Assembly: GCA_003013855.2 (NCBI GenBank)
Contig: ML058342.1
Coordinates: 1,549,120 to 1,613,119, forward strand
Direction of reading: 5' to 3'
Length of the DNA: 64,000 nt
Source: Liriodendron chinense
Lineage: Eukaryota > Streptophyta > Magnoliopsida > Magnoliales > Magnoliaceae
Position numbers and translations under genes: made by a program. Shown piece by piece: positions 10,177-22,498 of this stretch. The notes below the pieces were generated by a model that saw only the letters and a program-made list of their open reading frames with translations, had not been told where the DNA came from and did no database searches. How positions within the stretch are numbered: position 1 is the first letter of the stretch; each line of letters begins with the position of its first letter.

Positions 10177-11509
10177 GGTAATAATGGCTAAGAAAAGAAA
10201 AGAAAAAAAAAAGAAAAAAAAAAAGCAGGTACATGAGAGATCCAAGCGACATGAAGATTCAATGAAAGCAAGGATGGCGGCTATGAGTCAAGAATTCTTT
10301 CAGGATCTGCCCCAATTCTAGGGGAAGGATACCATTGCGCACTATCTTAAGGGGACCAGGACCCTTGGTGAATAATTAAGAAAATCGAGTATGACATCAG
10401 GCTGAGTCAAATATTCTGATTCCTACATCTAAAAGCACAAGTCCAAATCATGCACAGACAGATAAGCACTTGAAATAAATTTTTACTTCATGATTTACAT
10501 ATATTTTCCAAAAAAAAATCATTTTTCCTTATTCGTATATATGCCAAAAAAAAAAAAAAACTTGCAGGGCTTTCAAAATAAACATCTCCCAACCAACTTA
10601 TGCAGTGCCTCGTACAAGCGTCTTTCTCCCGATCATTCCTCCCAAAAGGTAAGTATCTCTCTTCCTGCTTTGATGCTTCAATCCTCTTGCTAAAGTGTTT
10701 TCTCTCTTCATAGGTACCAGAAGGCAATCTAAGATCAGCCCATCTATGTCCATCAAACCCCTATCACCACCATTGATCACATCATCAACGTGGCCCACAC
10801 TCAAGGGATCCATAGCCTCACCTATGTCCCATCTCCCCATCTCATCCATACCATCCATTTCTCCCATAATCAATGCCCCATTCAAATCAGGAATTTCAGC
10901 CATCCTACCATTAATGGAGCCATTCAAAGCTCCACCAACCACCAAGCTTAATTCATCATCAATACCCCCATTTAATGCTCCATCTCCACCATCAATCAAA
11001 GGCACCTCATCATCTTTAAAGCCTTCATCAAGTGCTGAAGTGTGGGACCCACCAACCTCTCCCACAATGGCCCCCAAGCCATCATCAATGGCTGCCCAAG
11101 AGAGGACCAAGCAAGAAAAAGACAAAAGGAGGAGGAAAGATGAGACAAAGGGAAGATTCATGGCCGGAATCGTACCTGGGCGTACAAAGAATATGGAACA
11201 GGAGCAGTGGACAGCAGAGAATGTCCGAGCTCGAGCCAGCCCAGGCCGCTCAAGAGGCGAGCCTTGGGCGGCCTGCCCTGGGCCGCCCGTACGGACGCAG
11301 ATCCCCTCTCTCCGCGGGATTGGCTCCTGGGCTTTTGGTAGGTGAGGCTGACAGTCCACGTCAGCAGATGGCGCTCCATGGGCCGCCCAAGGCTCCGGTC
11401 CACTCCAGATTTCGACTGAGATTGATCAAGATCATATGAAAGGTGCCCCATCGGTCCAATCACGAAGCAATGCGGCCAGAACATGGTTGATCAAGTCAAA
11501 GAGAAGGAA
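10177..11509 (+). other. noncoding 3' region with S/P-rich pseudo-frame and inverted LTR motif
   Basis: Between 10740 and 11100 the DNA is made of degenerate 'ccatcaatcatcac' phrases. These create long open frames on both strands but no recognisable domain. At 11266-11293 there is a 28-base GC-rich string that is the reverse complement (27 of 28 by eye) of 3907-3934 and 15986-16013 in the LTRs. A partial copy follows near 11382. Confidence 0.55.
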
Positions 11510-11990
11510 AGGTGATCAAGTGGGGGCCACAAGCAATCCAAGCCGTTCAAAGACCAGATCATCATGATCTAAACCGTTGAAGGACCTACATGAACCATCA
11601 AACAACAAGATCAAATGGGTGATCATCAAAAGAAGAGCCAGAATCCAAGATCTAATCATCAAGTGGGCCCACAAAGCCAAATCAAGCGATCTGAGACGTT
11701 CAAGCCGTCATCCACACCATGAGAAACCTTCTCAGCCTTACAAATCATCAAAAGAGGTGCCCCAAAGCAAAGCCGAGGTCTCAAGTGGGCCCACAGGGCT
11801 GAATCTATCAATCTGAACCATTCAAGGACTAGATCATCAGGATCCAAACTATTGAAAAGCTTACACAAGTCATGTAGCAACAAGATCAAAGGCATGATCA
11901 TCAAGAGAGAAGGCCGGAATCCAAGATCCGATCATCAAGTGGGCCCACAGGGCCAAATCCAGCAATCCGGACCACTCAAATCACAGTCAA
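11510..11990 (+). repeat. degenerate tandem repeat of about 140 bp, roughly four units
   Basis: Units share 'gatcatcaagtgggcccaca', 'ccaaatcaagcaatc' and 'gaaccattcaaggac'. The palindrome GTGGGCCCAC recurs in three units. Confidence 0.6.
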
Positions 11991-12040
11991 CCCCGTCAGA
12001 AGCTAAATAAAGCAAGGTAAGTATGCCCAACCCCAAAAAT

Positions 12041-12970
12041 GGGTCCGAAGACCTTAAACTACGTCGGGATCAAGATCCCGAGGGATTTTTAATAAAAATG
12101 GGTATCGATCTCGACCATCAAAATCAGAATCGATGACCCAGAATTTTTTCAAAAAAAGAAAACAAAAAAATGTCTTTCCTCTTTTAAAGTTTTGGGTCCG
12201 AAGACCTTAAACTACGTCGGGATCAACGTCCCGAGAGATTTTTAATAAAAACCAACATCGATCCCAGCCTTTCAGGCCAAGATCTGATGATCTGGATCAT
12301 TTCGAAAAAAACAAAAAAATGTGTTTGCCCCCCCCTTTTACTAAGTCTGGGTCCGAAGACCTTAAACTACGTCGGGATCGACATCCCGAGAGATTTTCAA
12401 TAAAAGCCGGCGTCGGTCTTGTTTGCTCAAGATCAATGACTCCGGACATTTTCAAAAATCATAAAAATATATTACCAGCCCCGCTTTTAAAGTTTTGGTC
12501 CAAAGACCTTAAACTACGTCGGGATCGACATCCCGAGAGATTTTCAATAAAAACCGGCATCAGTCTGGATTGTCCATCCGCTGACACCGAACTTTTTTCC
12601 AAAAACAAAAAAACATGTTTGCCCCTCTTTTGTACAGTTTCATGGTCCGAAGACCTTAAACTACACTGGGATTAATTTCTCGGGGGACCTTTCTCACTTT
12701 CAACTAAAAACCGGCATCGGCCTCGACCGTTGGGATCATGGTTCGATAACCCGGATCATCTCAAAAATAACAAAAATATTTTAAAGCTTTCCATAAAAAC
12801 CAGTGTCAATCTCGATTACTCGAGTTGAAGTCTGGAACCTTTTCAAAACAAAAAAAATATATACAATATAAAACAAAAAAAAAGTTTTCATCACCAGTTT
12901 TGATCCATCAATTTATCCCCAGTGGTCCGAAGACCTAAAACTACACTGGGATTAACTTCTCGGGGGCTTT
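12041..12970 (+). repeat. tandem array of about 150-bp units, each with two hairpins
   Basis: Unit starts at 12041, 12194, 12349, 12496, 12644 and 12922, with one headless unit near 12785. Each begins GGTCCGAAGACCTTAAACTAC, which can fold as GGTC-CGAA-GACC. It continues with a second hairpin CGGGAT...ATCCCG (12065-12080, 12218-12233, 12373-12388, 12520-12535). The last units change it to CTGGGATTAATTTCTCGGG. A-rich 'tttcaaaaaacaaaaaaatg' spacers separate units. Confidence 0.85.
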
Positions 12971-14578
12971 CTTTCCTAACCTGTTCCAGACATGGCTGAC
13001 ACTTGATCGTACGGGTGTCTGGAATCTTTTAAACAGGTAAAGGCTGAGGCGGGCAGAACTCCGCAATCCTGTTCGTGTTGAACGCACCGTGATAGACAAC
13101 CTTGAGTTGGAAGTCGCTGTTGAAGCTGACGGATGTTCCCTGTTCCTAGAACTCATGAAGGGGATTAAGGCTGTTGGGAGGTGGATCTCACCCTCACGGA
13201 ATTGTGAGCAACGTAAGACCCCAAACTGGATTGACTAAGGGAAATGTGAGGATGTGGCTCATTTTGTGGCCGAAGGAGTCCGTCGGACGATACGTGGTCT
13301 ATGTGCATTACACATGAGGAACAGGCAACTTTGTGGGTGTGTTGACTGAAAACCCTCAAAATCCCCTCATCCGAAGATGTAAAACTACGGCACTTAACTG
13401 TGTGAGACTCGTCTTGCTCGCTGACGTAAAATGGATCGGGTGCCTTACCAGCAGTAGAAGCTGGAAGTGGATGGAAATTCCACATCTTTTCCCTGCATTT
13501 CAGAAAAATCACAAAATACAAAAACATTGCAAAATCATCTCTTCAAAAATCACAAAAATATTTCCATCAAATATCTGCAAAAATCACAAAAATATTTCCC
13601 TTGCTTTCAATCAAAATATTTCAAAAATCACAAAAATATTTCCTGTGTTTTCAATAACCAATCTCTATCCTGATCGCTCAGGTAAAGATTCGGACCACAT
13701 ATCTACAAAAAAAATCACAAAAATTAGCATCCCCAGCACTACAATTCAGGAGTCTTGAACTCCGCTCACTTCACAGTATGGGATGACGGATCCAATCGCC
13801 CGCAAATTGGAATCTTGACCAAAACGGGCAACCAAACACCATCTCAATCACATGTATGCCCAGAAGAACATCTTGAAGTCGAATGATATCCTCGTACATT
13901 CTCATTAGCAAAGAAACAACATCTTGGGACGATGGACCTGATTGACCACGGGTCAGGATCTTGACCAACCCGCTGTCCAAACCTCCGTATCAAAAAGAAA
14001 AATCCCCAAGGGAGTACAACCCTGTAAGCAATAAGCTCAAAATTCTCTGCATCTCCAGCAAAAGCAAAATCATCAAACTTAAAGAGAATGAGCCAAAGCC
14101 ATGCATTCATCATGCATCTCCATGCATCAGCATCCATCGCATCAATCATCATGTTTACCTGCTTTCAAAATAAAAGTCGGTTAGCTAAAGACCCCACCGG
14201 CATCCCTAGTGGAGGCACATGCGAACCAGATTTTCATTTCAAAAAGACAAAAAAAAATATTTCTATTTGCAAATAAAAACCCCACGGAGTATCACTCCCC
14301 AGAGTGGGTATCTTTTCAAAAAATCCAAAAATATTTTCTCAGTAGAGCGTTCTGCCTCCAACACACCAGGAGATCTTCCATATCTCTGGGTAGGAGCCAA
14401 CGCAAAAATCAAATAAGATCCAATGTCTCGCGGTTTCCCCGGAGATCATCGGATCCAATGCACTCAAAGTACGGTCGAACTGAACTCCAGTGTCAGTGCG
14501 GTCGTACCACATGCCAAGATACAAAAAAGATGAAAGCCAAAGGGCTCGGTCACAGAAACCATTTGAACAGGTGGAAAC
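12971..14578 (+). other. noncoding 3' region of the Tat-like element
   Basis: No gene seen. 13500-13740 holds repeated 'aaaaatcacaaaaatattt' phrases. Short frames on both strands have no recognisable domain. Confidence 0.6.
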
Positions 14579-15491
14579 GATGAATTGTAATCCAAGTATC
14601 CAAATCAGCAGATTGGGTGGAAAGAGTTCACCCGCACATACCTAGGCGTGGATGCCTGAAGTACCTTGACTGAGTCCAAGTCGGCGTAGTAGAATCCCGT
14701 AAGACTATCGGACGCAGGGCGTCTAACCACTTTGACAGTCAAGCGAAACAAGTACTCCTGGAGTGATCTGGGAAAACATCAAACATCACACAATCAGTCT
14801 CAGGGTCAGCATCCTCGTAAGACTGTCGACGCAGAGGCTCTGCTGTACCTTTCCGATGTTAGTACCGATCGGGAATGGAAGGGTTGCGATTGGGTACCCA
14901 GGTTGCAGCAAACTGCAGGGACAATCGCAACGTTTTCTCCAAACTCTCGCGGTATGTGCGAGTTATCAATTTCCAGACAATCAACTGACTCAGATACAAA
15001 GGACAACAAAGATTCCAAACCACAATCAAGGAAAGAATGAATTGCAAACCAAGCATCAAAACCAGCAGATCGGGTGGAAAAGCCCACCCGCACATACCTA
15101 GGCGTGGATGCCTGAAGTACCTTGACTGAGTCCAAGTCGGCGTAGTAGAATCCCGTAAGACTATCGGACGCAGGGCGTCTAACCACTTTGACAGTCAAGC
15201 GAAACAAGTACTCCTGGAGTGATCTGGGAAAACATCAAACATCACACAATCAGTCTCAGGGTCAGCATCCTCATAAGACTAACGGACGCAGAGGCTCTGC
15301 TGTACCTTTCCGATGTTAGTACCGATCGGGAATGGAAGGGTTGCGATTGGGTACCCAGGTTGCAGCAAACTGCAGGGACAATCGCAACGTTTTCTCCAAA
15401 CTCTCGCGGTATGTGCAAGTGAGCGATCTCCAAACGATCAACTGGCACAGATGCAAAAGCAAGCAAAGATTTCAGACCATGATCCATGAAT
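14579..15491 (+). repeat. 456-bp tandem duplication before the 3' LTR
   Basis: Copies about 14579-15035 and 15036-15491. The anchor 'cctaggcgtg' is at 14641 and 15097. The copies are near-identical in the middle and diverge at both ends, so the duplication is older than the insertion or has been homogenised only in its core. Confidence 0.9.
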
Positions 15492-15551
15492 GACCGGGTC
15501 AGAAGTGGGGTGTCCACTCGCTTTGGCATTCGGTTGCATGCAACCTCTGCC

Positions 15552-15564
15552 AAAGAGGGGCATC
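15552..15564 (+). promoter_or_regulatory. polypurine tract before the 3' LTR
   Basis: AAAGAGGGG followed by 'catc', directly before the LTR start; the expected plus-strand priming site. Confidence 0.7.
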
Positions 15565-17097
15565 TGTAGACACCCCACCTTCGGCTACACTGTTGGTAGA
15601 GATAGCTGGTTGAACGGAGGACCATACCCCCAAATCCCAAGTCCAAACTCAGCCAAACTCACCCTTGTAAGCCCCATTCCATAGCCCAGTTCAAGCCTGA
15701 ACCCAGTCAACCCAGTCCTAAAAATCACCCTGAAAAAACCCCATAAAAAAAGGCCAGTCAAAAGATCCCAAAAAAGTCAAACTCAGTGAGTCAACTCGCT
15801 GAGTTAACCCGCTGAGTTAACCCGCTGAGTCAACCCGTCGAGTCAACCCGTCGAGTCAAAACACCGAGTCAACCCGTCGAGTCAAACCACCGAGTCGACC
15901 CGCTGAGTCAACTCACTGAGTCGACCAGCGAGTCCAACAGCAGCCCCGAGGGAACGGCCGTACTCGCTGGAAACCGAGGAGCGGCCGTACGGGCGGCCCA
16001 TGGCAGGCCGCCCGGACAAAATTACGAGAGCTGCCACTCTCCGCTGCTATAAATACCCCCCTCCCCTTCCTATTTCGACACACAATCCATTCCAATCCAG
16101 CCCGGGTCCGTTCCAAGCCCTTCTCCGCCCCTTTAGCCCATCTTTCCACCAAGGAGAGCCCGAGTGAGGAAAGCCTAACCCTGGTCCAGCTTTGCCTGAC
16201 CACTGGTCCAAGCCTCCCAAGCCATTCAAGTCCTGATCCAGCCACTCGAAGCCAACCCTTGCGACACCTCCGTCCATCCAGCTACTCTTTTTCCAGCATC
16301 ATCTCATTTGCATCTAGCATAAGTGCAACATTTACTTTTCTTCCAACCCCCCTGCTTCACTACTAGCACCTTGATCCGTCAAGTACACATGCATATGTCT
16401 TTATATTAAGCACCTGTCAGTTCGAGCGTATGCTCTGGGCTTGCCCGTTGTTGGAACCTGCCCATCAGAAACTCTTACTGTTCAGACCTGCATTCATGCT
16501 TCACCATAAAACACCTTGATCATTCAAGCACACTGCATACGTCTTACATTAAGCACCTGTCAGTTCGAGCGTACGCTCTGGGCTTGCCCGTTGTTGGAAC
16601 CTGCCCATCAGAAACTCTTACTGTTCAGACCCGCATTCATGCATCATGTCATCCATGAGAATATACGAGGATTAAATTAGACTTTCAAGTATTCGATCGA
16701 TTCTGTGAAGTAGAGACCGTACTTCGGTACGGGCAGTGTGTGGGGTGCTTAACCTCTTCCCACCCTGTAACCGTGATCCCTTACCTTGAATCTCTGACCG
16801 CAGATCAACAGGAGTCATTTTAGAGGAAGGAATCTTCGGATTCCCTTCTCTAACGTTTCTACGGGGTCTAGCCGACTGTAGATTCGAAGTAACTGGCTAG
16901 TGGCGACTCTGGTCTTATATAAATTCACTTAAACACATCCAGCTCAATACGACAACCAAACAAAGCCCTCGAGAACGAGGCAAGCCAGTGGCACAAACGG
17001 CAATTTCGCACTCACGCACCTCTTCTTCTTCTTCTTCCGAAAGGGGAAGGGAGAACGACGTCGTGTGGGAGCGCGGAGAAATCGGCGAGGGTCCACA
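15565..17097 (+). repeat. 3' LTR of the Tat-like element
   Basis: Same ends as the 5' LTR (TGTAGACACC...GGTCCACA); 1533 bp, followed by the duplication AAGGG. TATA box at 16048-16055. It has one copy of the GC-rich unit (15986-16013) where the 5' LTR has two. Confidence 0.95.
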
Positions 17098-17102
17098 AAG
17101 GG

Positions 17103-17877
17103 TAACAACCTTGACTAATCGGCTTTGGCTTTTTCTACAAGGCTACCACATGGCCATTAAAAGTGGACGTTCCTAAGTACTTTCATCAAGAGTCGTTGAT
17201 TATTACACGGGACAATAAAAGATCTACTAGGTTTTACTTGGGGAACGATAAATGACTTGATCTGATTAGGTTAAAGAATTATCAAGTAATATTTCCACTA
17301 GCCCTAACATTGTAGATGTTTTAATTATCTTTTCAAGGGTCTTTAACCATCAAAGTTTTGTTTTAACCGTTATAATTGCTTTGATCACACTTAATGATGA
17401 TCGGATGGCTCAGATCTAGTCGTCCATTATTTGATCAACATGTGATATGGATCTATCATAAATGGGCATATCGCTTGAAGAATTAAATCTTGAGTATAGA
17501 CATGTACAAGATGGATTCAATGAACTTCTTTCATAGTAGGTTACACTAAGGTTATAGAGTGGTGGAGCATTATACTAGTTACATCCCTATAACCCCAATT
17601 CCTCCTATTTATATAATTCTATCTCATTGTAAAGAGAACCTTGGGAACGTTCACGAGTGTGGTCCACCTTATGGCACTACTAGAGGATCTGATGTGGGCT
17701 ATTCACTTCTCTGGTACTTGGATAAATTAAGGAGAGGCCTCCTAGGCTGTAGGATCTTCATCGACACTATGATCTCCACATCGCAATCGATCCACTTTAG
17801 ATATGATCTAAACCTCTTAAGGTTGGGATTTTTCTTTTGAAATATGTTATGTTAACCTGTGTGGTCCTAAATGGACA
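17103..17877. other. unclassified repeat-like flank
   Basis: Continues the DNA interrupted at 3444. The short frame near 17559-17840 has no recognisable domain. Nothing else is seen. Confidence 0.3.
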
Positions 17878-17882
17878 TAATG

Positions 17883-18034
17883 TGTCACGCCCCAAATTCG
17901 GCGAACGGAGGCTGCCACCGTGATCGGAGTACTACAGAGGCTGCCACCTCTGAAATCGGGGTACTACGGAGGCTGTCACCTCTGAATTCGGGTTACGGCG
18001 AATGGACGTCGAGAACCGAATTTGGGGCGTGACA
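17883..18034. mobile_element. 152-bp mini-element with 19-bp perfect inverted ends and hairpin repeats
   Basis: Ends TGTCACGCCCCAAATTCGG (17883-17901) and its exact complement (18016-18034). It is flanked by the 5-bp duplication TAATG (17878-17882, 18035-18039). The core has three copies of about 31 bp (from about 17905, 17934 and 17966), each with a small hairpin such as CAGAGG-ctgcca-CCTCTG. TG...CA ends and a 5-bp duplication also fit a tiny solo LTR; a foldback MITE is the alternative. Confidence 0.85.
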
Positions 18035-18154
18035 TAATGGGTTTGAATATATACAGAAAAAGTTTGATTCTGTCACGTACTTCGCAAAAGACCATCAGGT
18101 GAGCTCACATAATGGTGGTTCACATCAAAGGTGGGGCCATATGATGGATGGCCC

Positions 18155-19480
18155 TGTAACGCCCCCAAAATTCGACACTCGAGTATATAACTCAAATCTC
18201 GAAATCAAGGGTGTTATGAATGAATCCTTCACAATCACAACTGAAACTTTTATCCTTTCCATTCACAAGGTACCAAATATATGAAATAAAAATAAACTAC
18301 TTTGAAAATTAAACTATAATCAACGAGTCTATGAAATTGTTCCAAACTGTCCAAACTAATGGCCATCTAATGGGCCTTATTACATCAATGCTTTCAAACC
18401 AAAAATCAAAATAACTAATTCAAAAAAAATATCTTCAAGAGTATTCCCTCATCTGGAACCGCTTTCTCGAAGTCTTCTAAATCATCACCTGTCACTACGG
18501 TTAATCGCATAACACTGCGTCAGCTATAAAAGCCGGTGAGCATTCTCATATAATTTAACACATGTAATTCGATGTAGAAAACCCACTTGACCATTTAAAG
18601 TACAACACTACAATTTCAATAGTAATTTCATCAAATCAAAATTTCTTAAACATGCACGTAATGCGTGGTATGTAAGTATGCTTCAACAATCTCAGTACGG
18701 TTATTAGTAAAACATCTAGGGCCAGTTTATAGTCGGGCCTACACTGTCTCATAATTGCAGAGTTGGTCTCTTGTACACACCAGGGAACTCACCCAACCAG
18801 CCAAAATCATCTGATATCCACCGGGTACGCTAGTATGGTATCTTGCACACATCAGGGAGCTCAACCAACCCGTCCACAATCGATGGACTATCAGAAGGGT
18901 ATATTGCACACATAGGGCGCTCAACCAGGGACGTTACACACACTTAGGTGCTCACCCAAACAATCATCAATGGGCTTATTGCACACGCTAGGGTGCTTAC
19001 CCTATGGTAATAACTGGAGTTCACAATCATGCTATGCATGAATCAAATAAATTTTCCAAACGTCTTTCCTGAATAATTCAAAATAGGCTCACGCATGTAT
19101 AATTCAAACCAAGTATTAAAGTCATATGAAAACACAACTTGTAGAGAATACAGCACAGAAATCGATATAATTCTTAAATCTACCCATACAAAACAATTTG
19201 AACCTCTAAACAAAGAAATTTAAAATATAAATAAAAGAATTTAAAATTCTAAACCGAGTGAAAAATTATATGAGAAGAACACTCACAGTCTCGTCTTCTT
19301 CTCTCTTTCTTTCTTTCTTTCCTTCTTTCTTCTTTCTTTCCTATTGGAACGTTGTTCCAGCAATTTGAGCAGCAAGGTCCAACTGGACGTCACTCTCTCT
19401 TATCTCTCTTTCTCTCTCTCTAACGTCTCTCTCTCTCTCCTCTCTCTCACAGCTCTCTCTCTCTCTCTCCTTTCTTTCAC

Positions 19481-19535
<55 letters not shown>

Positions 19536-20496
19536 GTTTCTTGCAAAGAAAACATTGCCGAGGCTGGATCTTATAGCCACGTACAAGCGCATTACACGGA
19601 CGCTAGAAGATTTCCGACTCCAACTTGGATTCGAACTTCGATCCTTGTAATCTAAGCCACAAATTAAACATTAGAAACCTAGGTGGGGTCCACATGACTC
19701 TAACGGAGCAGCTCCCAGGCTACCATGCGCAGCAATGGCCAGGATCTTAGCCGCTTTGATTTGGACAGTGATTTGAAGCAGATCGGATAGACGACCGCTG
19801 AGGGAAATATTCAAGGGGACTCCATGCGTGGGGGAGAGGGATCGACTGGACGGTTTAGATCTAGCGTACGAGGCCCACAAGAGGAAGACGTGCGTTGCAC
19901 GGACGGACAGCGTGGTCGCGCTGTTGCAGCAGACGGCGAAGAAGACGCCCGTCTCTTTACCATACGCGGTCAACGCGTGTTGACCGACGCGTGACGTGCA
20001 CGCTATGCACGTGGGTCCCACCCTGATGTATATGAAAAAATCTACTCCGACCATCATGTAGGCCACATGATTTTAAGATATGACACAAAAATCGATGCAG
20101 TTCCGAGTTTAGATGGCCCACTTATGGCCCGATTTCTGATTAGGGTACTTGTAGGATGATCGGAGCGCTGAAATTTTACGTGTACGGTTAGATTAGGTCT
20201 CTAAACTGTTATATGAAGTTTTGCATGAAAGTGATCGTCAGAAATTGGTATACTTAAAATCGTCAATATAACTTAAGTTTTAACCAGTAGAAATTTCGTA
20301 ATTATTGTGAGTTTTTGAGAAATCTGACACTTCTACCCTGTTCTAGGGTTCATATTGAGCGGTTTTAATAAAGGGATCCTACATGAATTCTCTACAGTTA
20401 ATTTATTATTAATTTATCAATGTAATAAATCACATAAACTATTGAATAATTAATTAATTTGTTACTTTAATTATTTCGAAAACTTGGGTTATTACA
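18155..20496 (-). mobile_element. solo LTR, TGTAAC-CCC family, minus orientation
   Basis: Ends 'TGTAACGCCCCCAAAATTCG' and 'TTCGAAAACTTGGGTTATTACA', flanked by GGCCC (18150-18154, 20497-20501). Its reverse complement is collinear with the start of 21291-24102, including 'tttctgacgatcacttt' and 'aaatttcagc'. It contains (CT)n at about 19390-19530 and a degenerate array of 'ttgcacacatagggcgctcacc' units (18765-19000). No internal coding region remains, which fits LTR-LTR recombination. Confidence 0.85.
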
Positions 20497-20501
20497 GGCC
20501 C

Positions 20502-21285
20502 ACATCAAAGTGTGGCCTCATATGTGAGCTGATGAATGGTGTACATCAACAGTGGGCCCCACATGGTGGACGACCCACACCAAAGGTGGGTCCCATATTT
20601 GGTTACTATTCCTTTTGATTGATAGGCAGAAAAATGAACAATCCATATTGATCATAATGAAGTTGTTGCAATTTTAAAAATGAGAACAATTACCATTGAA
20701 AAATAACTCTTATTTAAATATTTTACTAAATATGCTTAGTTTAAATAAGAACTTTTTTGGTTTTGAAAATGTGATTTTACCAAAACAAGAGCTAGAATAA
20801 AAATTCCTAATTCTTCACTTTTATTAGATTAAAAGTTGCCAAACAAGGCCTAAATGCTTTACAAGAGAAAGGTTATTCGAGACTCTAACATAGCATATCA
20901 TGTAAGCTCGATACATTGGGACAATGCTCATTATATTTGGGTCCTTTTCAATACCTAAACCATTTATGTGATGTGCTTAACTGTGGGTAGGGGATACCCC
21001 AAATTACTCTCTAATTGAAGCTTTTTAACTCTCTAAATGTTTAAAGATTAAGATCATCCAACGGCTTTCTTAGCCCTCTCGAATTTGCTCTTTCTCTTAT
21101 GTGTTACATCTAACATGAGGTTTCCTCAAATTCTGCATGAACTAATTAACAATATCAGCAACATAGGCTATGTATGTCAAGTCTTGTCATGGTCAAGTAG
21201 ATTAGACTTCCATCAAATAATCAAAGGGATACAATTTCTCAATCTAAGAAATTATGAGTTCTTTACATACACCACATTTAAGGTA
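20502..21285. other. intergenic stretch
   Basis: Contains 'gtgggccccacatggtgg' phrases (20550-20600) typical of the local MITE family. No gene seen. Confidence 0.4.
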
Positions 21286-21290
21286 TCATC

Positions 21291-22436
21291 TGTAACGCCC
21301 CAGATTTTCGAGATTTATTTGAAACTTTTTGAAAATTCATTTTTAATTTATTTTTTTATTAATTATCGTACATTTACTGTTGATTTGCGAATAGCGGGAC
21401 ATCCGTAGGAGATCCGATAGGGGACCCTTTACAAAAGTTGCTTAGAATGATCCCATATACATCATAGAAAGATCAGATTTCAAAAATCACGCACTTTTTA
21501 GATAATTACGAAAATGCCATTAGTTAAACTTAAGTTAAGATGCCATTTTTAAGTATTATAGTTTCTGACGATCACTTTCACGCAAAATCCTGGATTTAAG
21601 CTTTTGGGTACATATTAACCATACACATCAAATTTCAGCCCTTAAATCATAGTAGAAGTGGTCCGATTGTTAAATCAGCCCCTTAACCCTTGATTTTCAT
21701 GTCCATCGAGTGAGAAAAGTAGATGGTTAGTCGTAGTCGAATATTTATCTTCATATAAATGACTTGGATCGTCTTTATCATGGACCAATAGTGTGATTTG
21801 AATGCCCCACCTTGATAAGCCTCTTTCTTATGCGTGAAGTTATCCCGTTCTAGAAATTAACGAGCTACCAACTCTTCTCAAATCTGAACCTTTCAATTTA
21901 CCCACTTCTCACCATCAATCGCTTCTCAAATTTGGACCACTTATTATACTCATATGACTACGAGTTTACACAAAATTTGGACCCCGATCTATAATCCTAC
22001 ACCGTTGAACCACAAAGCCAGCACCTTCCTTTGTCGCCAAAAGTTGAAATTTCAGATCTAGGCATTTCTCATCATCAATCAACCACTAAACTTTGTACAA
22101 TTGTTTGCCTATCATGACTATATATTTTCTCAAAATTTGGACCCTGATCATCAAGCGTAGACCGTTAATTGAGATTTAGCCCATTTTAGCACCCGTTAGG
22201 CCATTTTCAAGGATCGGCCAATCTAGAATGTAGATCATCAAGAAATTTACGTATTCTGACTCTACTCTTCGAGCTTGATAAGATGAACAGATTGGAATTG
22301 ATCATAGATCATCCGAATATTGAGATTTGAGAAACCCACCTCAGAGGTTGTTACACAAGACCTCGCGTGCACATCACTCTCCATATTTCTACTACGCACC
22401 TCCAAATCCTTCTCCTAACCCTAGCCTCCATGCCCT

Positions 22437-22498
<62 letters not shown>

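Larger units (their letters stand above)
3450..17097 (+). mobile_element. young non-autonomous Tat/Ogre-like Ty3/gypsy retrotransposon
   Basis: A complete element of 13,648 bp flanked by the 5-bp duplication AAGGG (3445-3449 and 17098-17102). The LTRs (1570 and 1533 bp) differ by eye by about three substitutions and three length changes, so the insertion is recent. The primer site matches the 3' end of plant tRNA-Arg, as in Tat/Ogre elements. The internal region has a gag frame with a protease remnant and one stop codon, a pol relic of under 1 kb lacking RT and RNase H, and about 6 kb of noncoding repeats. It cannot supply its own enzymes, yet it moved recently. It was therefore most likely mobilised by proteins of a related autonomous element, as known for TR-GAG and LARD elements. 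Lineage is judged from gag, protease, integrase relic and primer site. Confidence 0.92.

Noticed and set aside
9568..10252. Phe-rich antisense and Lys-rich sense frames
   Set aside because: Translations of poly-A/AG tracts; composition artefacts.
10598..11359. 253-codon antisense frame with a hydrophobic stretch
   Set aside because: Made of degenerate simple repeats that are open on both strands; no domain and no conserved pattern.
19341..19592. RE/ER-repeat protein frame
   Set aside because: Product of a CT microsatellite; the same applies near 22327-22557 and 26789-27211.
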